A program made the position numbers and the translations under genes. DNA of 64,000 nt, from positions 30,013,375-30,077,374 of the forward strand of contig CAIIXF020000005.1 in NCBI GenBank assembly GCA_903813345.2, in the 5' to 3' direction. How positions within the stretch are numbered: position 1 is the stretch's first letter; the number at the start of each line of letters is the position of its first letter. Source of the stretch: Owenia fusiformis. Lineage: Eukaryota > Annelida > Polychaeta > Sabellida > Oweniidae. Under the pieces are notes generated by a model, which saw only the letters and a program-made list of their open reading frames with translations, ran no database searches and was not told where the DNA came from. Below are positions 61,901 through 64,000 of this stretch, piece after piece.

Positions 61901-64000
61901 AATTTTAAAAATGACTTGACATAGTAACTTTTGAACAACAATCTGTATTATATTAATATGATGCCTCTTTTATATGGTGGCATGCTACAGGAATATTCAG
62001 ATTCATATTATGACAATATTTTAACCTTATTCTATGGAACTGCTACCATATGTAGCTCGAATTCATCCACGGTCTTCAAATAAGAGATTACTCTTTGATC
62101 TAGGCATCAATAAAGGCTAGAATCATCCTTGATGCGTTCATTGAGTTCAGTAAAGCCCATGGCAGTGATCGTCCCAGCATAAAAGCGAGTGGGTGCAGCA
62201 CCAACCTGAGCATTTAAAAACTGGCTTGCACCCACCTGAAAATCCATTTGCACCCACTTGAAAATGAGAAAAATCATGAAAAATGATATATTCTGGACAA
62301 TTTTGGTCTGAATTTTGAAAATGAGAATTTTGCATATTTAAATTCCTGAGAACACTGTGGTTACTAGATAGATTATCTAAGGTTTTGGATATAGGGATTA
62401 TCCAGAGTCATATTGGTGAATATAGGCCAAGGTTGCAGACATATATCATAATAGCTGAGGGATAATTATCCCACCGAACGAAGTTCGAGGGGGATATAGA
62501 AAAGCCGTCCGTCCGTCTGTTCGTCCGTCCGTCCGTTCGTCCGTTCGTCCGTCCGTCCGTTCGTGTGTCCGGGCAATAACTCAAATACCGGTTGACGGAT
62601 TTCATTCAAATTTCATAGGCTTATGCCTTATGGGTGTAGGACCTCTGCTCGAGAAGAAATTTTCAATATGGGCGCTTAATTCAAAATGGCGGCCATTTTT
62701 CGGAAAAAATATAATCTTTAATAACTCAAATATTAGTAGATGGATTTGGTTCAAATTTTATATGCTGTTGCCTTGGTACAAAGGAGCCTTGCTCAAGAAG
62801 ACATTTTCAAGATGGCCACCAAATTTCAAAATGGTGGCCATTTTTCGAAAAAAAAAACGTTATCTTTGATAACTCAAAGACCATTGAATGGATTTGGTTC
62901 AAATTTTAGATGCTGATGCCTAGGGACAAAGGGAGCTCTGCTCGAGAAAGGATTTTCAAGATGGCAGCTAACTTTCAAAATGGCGGCCATTTTTCGTAAA
63001 AAAACGTTATCTTTGATAACTCAAATACCATTGAATGGATTTGGTTTAAATTTTAGATGCTGATGCCTAGGGACATAGGAGCTCTGCTCAAGAAGGGATT
63101 TTCAAGGTGGTAGCTAAATTTCAAAATGGCCGCCATTTTTCATAAAATAACGTAACCTTTGATAACTCAAATACCAGTTGACGGATTTGGTTCAAATTCT
63201 ATATGCTGATGCCTAGAGACAAAGAAGTTCTGCTCAAAAATAAATTTTCAAGATGGCCACTGAATTTCAAATGGCCGCCATTTTTCGTAAAAAAACGTAA
63301 TTAATGATAACTCAAATACTAGTGGATGGATTTGGTTCCAATTTTATATGCTGATGTTTAGGGAAAATGGAGATATGCTTCAGAAGAAATTTCAAATGCG
63401 ATAGCTGAATTTCAAAATGGCTGCCATTTTTCATTAAAAATGTAATCTTTGATAACCTAGATACCATTGGACGGACATTCTCTGCTAAAGAAGAAATCTA
63501 AAGATGACAGCTGAATTTCAAAATGGCAACCATGTTTCATAAAGACATAATCTTTGATAATTCAAATACCAGTGGATGAATTTGGGTCAATTTTTTTTTC
63601 AAAACATGTTTTGTTCGGTGGGATTTGCTACTCCGTGGAGTTGCTGTTTTTCTAGTTCAAATATCCTAAATCGATTATGAGGATGATCTTTGCATCTAAC
63701 ATCCTTGAGAATGTAGGTCTAGGTTTTCCAGGGATTTACATTGAGCTGGCCTGGCATGATATCTTCAACAATGATAGTCGGGAAATGTTCCCTGCGGCTG
63801 CGTTCGGCTTTAGAAATGTGACAATGCAAAGTTTATTCCTTCCTTTGAGTATTGCCATTGCTGATGCCTAAAGCATTAATATACTGTACATTAGTATGTA
63901 TCTGAACATTTTCAGTTTGTGTTCCCTCGTATAAATCTGTAGTAAAAAAACATATCTAAAGCGAACACTTTTGGATCTGTTGACATTTAGAGGTGTTCAT
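22880..64000 (+). CDS. TIA1: TIA1/TIAL1 RNA-binding protein, N-terminal part (runs off the window)
   Basis: TIA-1 and TIAR are three-RRM proteins that bind U-rich RNA, promote use of weak 5' splice sites and silence translation in stress granules. Exons seen: 22880-22911, 23046-23142 and 56321-56416, all with GT-AG borders and matching phases. The 75 residues include PKTLYVGNL (RNP2 of RRM1), [14 protein letters not shown], and NDPYCFVEF (RNP1) followed by an alanine-rich stretch and MNKRMCLGR. These match TIA1 almost position for position (human [18 protein letters not shown]). The next exon should begin with a segment like E-V/M-K-V-N-W; I did not find it before 64000, so it probably lies outside. 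The 33,178-bp second intron is the striking feature. The ATG at 22880 directly follows TTTCACAG, which resembles an acceptor, so an upstream non-coding exon is possible. Confidence 0.93.
23046..23142 (+). CDS. TIA1: TIA1 exon 2 (RNP2 half of RRM1)
   Basis: The exon completes Leu11 and encodes 32 residues from YVGNL to KIIHE. Acceptor is TTTTAG and donor is GTTAGT. Intron 1 is only 134 bp. It contains RNP2 and helix 1 of RRM1. Confidence 0.95.
24782..24906. repeat. Hairpin repeat of about 125 bp
   Basis: GCAGGGGTAATAT and GGCACAAAAG on the left mirror CGTTTGTGCC and ATATTACCCCTG on the right. Its left flank (GTGTGACGTCATAATGGTGG at about 24680) recurs at 29068, so it belongs with that element. 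Confidence 0.6.
27058..27269. mobile_element. Pogo-like MITE (CAGTAAAACCTG family)
   Basis: The start CAGTAAAACCTGTTTATAGT and the end TTTAAATGTACTG, flanked by TA, bound about 210 bp with repeated GTGTTCACC motifs. Pogo/Tigger-type elements have CAG tips and TA duplications. Members also lie at 28129, 43859, 47515, 50793, 55006, 57517 and 63942. Confidence 0.65.
28129..28317. mobile_element. Pogo-like MITE copy
   Basis: It begins AAGTAAAACCTGTCTTAATG and ends CACAGGTTTTACTG. The interior has GGACACC and GAACACCT motifs shared with the family. Confidence 0.6.
29093..29293. repeat. Twin hairpins, 29093-29121 and 29194-29293
   Basis: The first is CCGGTCTAGAAT mirrored by ATTCTAGACCGG. The second has arms of about 40 bp (AATAACGTCATTTCTGCGAG, GTGAAATATTGGACC) around a centre of GGGCCTTCGGCCC. 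They lie beside the GTGTGACGTCAT sequence shared with 24680. Confidence 0.65.
30721..30905. repeat. Dispersed repeat shared with 62200-62336
   Basis: GGCTTGCACCCACCTGAAAA, TCCATTTGCA and CACTTGAAAATGAGAAAAAT occur in the same order at both sites over about 120 bp. It is non-coding; the class is unknown. Confidence 0.6.
31239..31452. repeat. MITE with GGTCACATTTGCTCC ends
   Basis: The left end GGTCACATTTGCTCCGATTC and the right end GAATTGGGAGAAATGTGACC are imperfect inverted repeats around about 210 bp. The same left end occurs at 15670, so the family is dispersed. Confidence 0.6.
31775..33615. mobile_element. hAT-type element with 8-bp target duplication, carrying a nested element
   Basis: The tips TAGTGGAGCAACG and CCACCACTA are flanked by a perfect 8-bp duplication, GTATGGAG (31767-31774, 33616-33623), the hAT hallmark. 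Sub-terminal GACTCG and CGAGTC motifs are mirrored. No transposase was recognised, so it is non-autonomous. Most of the interior is the nested element at 31906-33111. Confidence 0.8.
31906..33111. mobile_element. Nested element with 15-bp repeat arrays as inverted ends
   Basis: The left end CGGGGTCAACCCAGTTGTCC and the inverse of the right end CGGGTGCACCCCAGTTGTCC match. Each end continues as tandem 15-bp units (CCCAGTTGTCCGAAA): five on the left (31915-31990), about eight in inverse orientation on the right (32980-33102). The roughly 1-kb core has two short - strand ORFs (32195-32392, 32456-32653) I do not recognise. The superfamily is undetermined. Confidence 0.75.
39229..39861. mobile_element. 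hAT-type MITE (633 bp)
   Basis: The tips TAGTGTTG and CACCACTA are flanked by ATTTGAAT (39221-39228) and ATTTGTAT (39862-39869), an 8-bp duplication with one mismatch. Mirrored sub-terminal motifs (ATTCGCG, GAGTCTGAG with CTCAGACTC) are like those of the element at 31775. No transposase was seen. Confidence 0.75.
40968..41050. mobile_element. Mariner-like terminal remnant
   Basis: TACGAGGGTTGTCCCAGAAG followed by TAATGCACTATATGC resembles mariner inverted ends. No matching right end or transposase lies nearby. Confidence 0.45.
43859..44030. mobile_element. Pogo-like MITE copy
   Basis: It begins CAATGAAACCTGTAAAGAGG and ends CACAGGTTTTACTG followed by TA. GGAACACCTCT-type motifs are repeated inside. 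Confidence 0.65.
44055..45084. mobile_element. Larger repeat interrupted by MITE copy B
   Basis: The left end AGCATTCGCGTTAACGC, GGCCCAGGACCC and the right end GGGTCCTGGGACTCAGATTT, TAGCGTGAATGCT are imperfect inverted repeats. MITE copy B (44440-44809) sits inside, so this element is older than that insertion. It also holds an NRF-1-like GCGCATGCG at 44223-44231. Confidence 0.6.
44440..44809 (+). mobile_element. MITE family 1, copy B
   Basis: This 370-bp full-length copy has TACCCTTTGCATTCG at its start and CACGCAGGGTA at its end, with a perfect 9-bp duplication, CACATTATG (44431-44439, 44810-44818). It has inserted within a larger repeat (44055-45084). Confidence 0.9.
46332..47026 (-). mobile_element. 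piggyBac-type MITE, copy 1
   Basis: This 695-bp element is bounded by TTAA (46328-46331, 47027-47030). Its tips are CCTTTACCATGCTGCC and GGCAGCACGCTAAAGG. It is near-identical to the copy at 49134-49828 in opposite orientation. TTAA targets with CC-starting tips are the piggyBac hallmark. On the - strand it keeps a short ORF fragment beginning [20 protein letters not shown]. Confidence 0.85.
47515..47680. mobile_element. Pogo-like MITE copy (one end clear)
   Basis: It begins CAGTAAAACCTGTCTTATTT after TATA. Motifs GTTCACATTG and GAGAGGTGTTCA follow, but a matching right tip was not found. Confidence 0.5.
49134..49828 (+). mobile_element. piggyBac-type MITE, copy 2
   Basis: This 695-bp element is bounded by TTAA (49130-49133, 49829-49832), starts CCTTTAGCGTGCTGCC and ends GGCAGCATGGTAAAGG. 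From 49394 it encodes a 32-codon remnant ([20 protein letters not shown], then [12 protein letters not shown], stop), acidic like the N-terminus of piggyBac transposases. The catalytic domain is absent. It matches copy 1 in length and almost all bases. Confidence 0.85.
50793..50855. mobile_element. Pogo-like MITE fragment
   Basis: CAGTAAAACATGTGTATCTA followed by ACACCTTTCATGTGAACACC is a 5' fragment of the family. No right end was seen. Confidence 0.45.
53369..53653 (+). mobile_element. MITE family 1, copy C
   Basis: This 285-bp copy is very similar to copy B but lacks an internal stretch of about 85 bp. It has the same tips and a perfect 9-bp duplication, TTAGATACA (53360-53368, 53654-53662). 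Confidence 0.9.
54880..54926 (-). mobile_element. MITE family 1, degraded copy in reverse orientation
   Basis: On the - strand it reads TACCCTATACAA, then TTGCATTCTTAAAAGAGAGC. Only one end is recognisable. Weaker traces of the family also occur near 33750-33835 (AAAAGAGAGCTTCATCTTCC) and 38268-38343. Confidence 0.5.
55006..55106. mobile_element. Pogo-like MITE copy (101 bp)
   Basis: It begins CGGTAAAACCTCTGTAATTG, ends ACAGGTTTTACTG, and is flanked by TA. It is close to fully palindromic, with GGAACATCTAT and ATAGATGTGTTCC arms. Confidence 0.7.
56321..56416 (+). CDS. TIA1: TIA1 exon 3 (RNP1 half of RRM1)
   Basis: This 96-nt exon is phase 0-0 and encodes [15 protein letters not shown], an alanine-rich stretch and MNKRMCLGR. 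Acceptor is GTTTTTGCAG and donor is [15 protein letters not shown] is the RNP1 of TIA-family RRM1, so the exon assignment is secure despite the 33-kb gap before it. Confidence 0.95.
57517..57685. mobile_element. Pogo-like MITE copy
   Basis: It begins CAGTAAAACCTGTCTTAGTG after TA and ends CATAGGTTTTACTG. The interior is similar to the inverse of the copy at 27058 (CACATGCTCCACTGACTTCT against its opposite strand). Confidence 0.65.
59262..59640. repeat. CAGTA/CAGTG pentanucleotide satellite
   Basis: Interspersed CAGTG, CAGTA and TAGTA units fill 59262-59362, 59430-59532 and 59565-59640. The first two blocks are preceded by a duplicated flank of about 60 bp (AATGTTAACCAGCTTTTATG, GATTACGATT), so a segment of roughly 160 bp was itself duplicated. 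Confidence 0.85.
60780..60990. repeat. Solo diverged relative of the 62470 array
   Basis: CATCTGTCCATCCGTACGTC and GGCAATAACTCAAAAACCAT are recognisably like 62500-62590 in the array. Only one unit is present. Confidence 0.55.
62200..62336. repeat. Dispersed repeat shared with 30721-30905
   Basis: This is a second copy of the same sequence, lacking a short internal segment (about 10 bp) present in the first copy. Confidence 0.6.
62470..63622. repeat. 146-bp tandem repeat array with CCCACCGAAC inverted ends
   Basis: The array opens CCCACCGAACGAAGTTCGAG, passes through a GTCC/GTTC microsatellite (62505-62565), then runs about eight units, each starting GATAACTCAAATACC-like (near 62575, 62721, 62869, 63017, 63162, 63307, 63454, 63558). 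The spacing is about 146 bp except the last. Each unit ends near CAAAATGGCCGCCATTTTTC. It closes with GTTCGGTGGG, the inverse of the opening tip. Confidence 0.85.
63942..64000. mobile_element. Pogo-like MITE fragment at the window edge
   Basis: GTAGTAAAAAAACATATCTA, GCGAACACTT and GAGGTGTTCAT resemble the family. The copy is cut by the window end. Confidence 0.35.

Larger units (their letters stand above)
56417..64000 (+). other. TIA1 intron 3, start
   Basis: No further TIA1 exon was found. The region holds a pogo-like MITE, the CAGTA/CAGTG satellite, a copy of the dispersed 62200 repeat and the 146-bp tandem array. The stretches 57690-59210, 59880-60780 and 61020-62190 show nothing I can name. 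Confidence 0.65.

Noticed and set aside
62408-62605. ORF with Thr-Asp-Gly-Arg repeats on the - strand
   Set aside because: It is produced by the GTCC/GTTC microsatellite at the head of the tandem array.
1-64000. tRNA, rRNA, CRISPR arrays, operons or bacterial features
   Set aside because: None was seen. The introns, LINE and repeat types show animal nuclear DNA. tRNA-type A and B boxes were looked for by eye only, so a divergent tRNA-derived repeat could be missed.

Overview
This is a window of animal (metazoan) nuclear DNA. It is AT-rich, genes are split into short exons with GT-AG introns, there are no operons, and most of the sequence is transposon-derived. Two conserved animal genes lie on the + strand. 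The repeat types (a LINE, hAT-, piggyBac- and mariner-like elements, many foldback elements, and an array closed by CCCACCGAAC ends) suggest a marine invertebrate, perhaps a mollusc or other lophotrochozoan. That placement is inference only.

Gene 1 (4319-17091, +) is a complete class I phosphatidylinositol transfer protein (PITPalpha/beta family). I rebuilt it from eleven exons whose phases all agree, giving 302 codons plus stop. A TATA box lies about 80 bp upstream and an AATAAA about 100 bp downstream. Its first exon has an in-frame upstream stop and an ATG in strong Kozak context. It encodes a hydrophobic leader resembling a secretory signal peptide, which cytosolic class I PITPs are not known to carry. 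The protein also has about 15 extra residues just before the conserved GQYTHK motif.

Gene 2 (22880 to beyond 64000, +) is the 5' part of a TIA1/TIAL1 RNA-binding protein. The first coding exon and two exons of RRM1 are present. A 33.2-kb intron lies between the exon carrying RNP2 and the exon carrying RNP1. The next exon was not found before the window ends.

Region by region: 1-4230 is intergenic and full of foldback elements. 4319-17091 is the PITP gene, with a 5'-truncated LINE (11312-13244, 7-bp target duplication) in intron 6 and smaller elements in introns 1, 3, 5, 6 and 9. 17092-22750 is intergenic, with a 760-bp foldback and some exon-like segments on the - strand that I could not resolve. 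23143-56320 is the large TIA1 intron, with two hAT-type elements (one carrying a nested element with 15-bp repeats), a pair of 695-bp piggyBac-type elements in opposite orientation, and many pogo-like MITEs. 56417-64000 is TIA1 intron 3, with a CAGTA/CAGTG satellite and a 146-bp tandem array.

The two genes have no evident functional link: one protein moves lipid and the other regulates RNA splicing and translation. The most notable observations are the leader on the PITP, a MITE family with four copies each flanked by a 9-bp target duplication, and the paired piggyBac-type elements.
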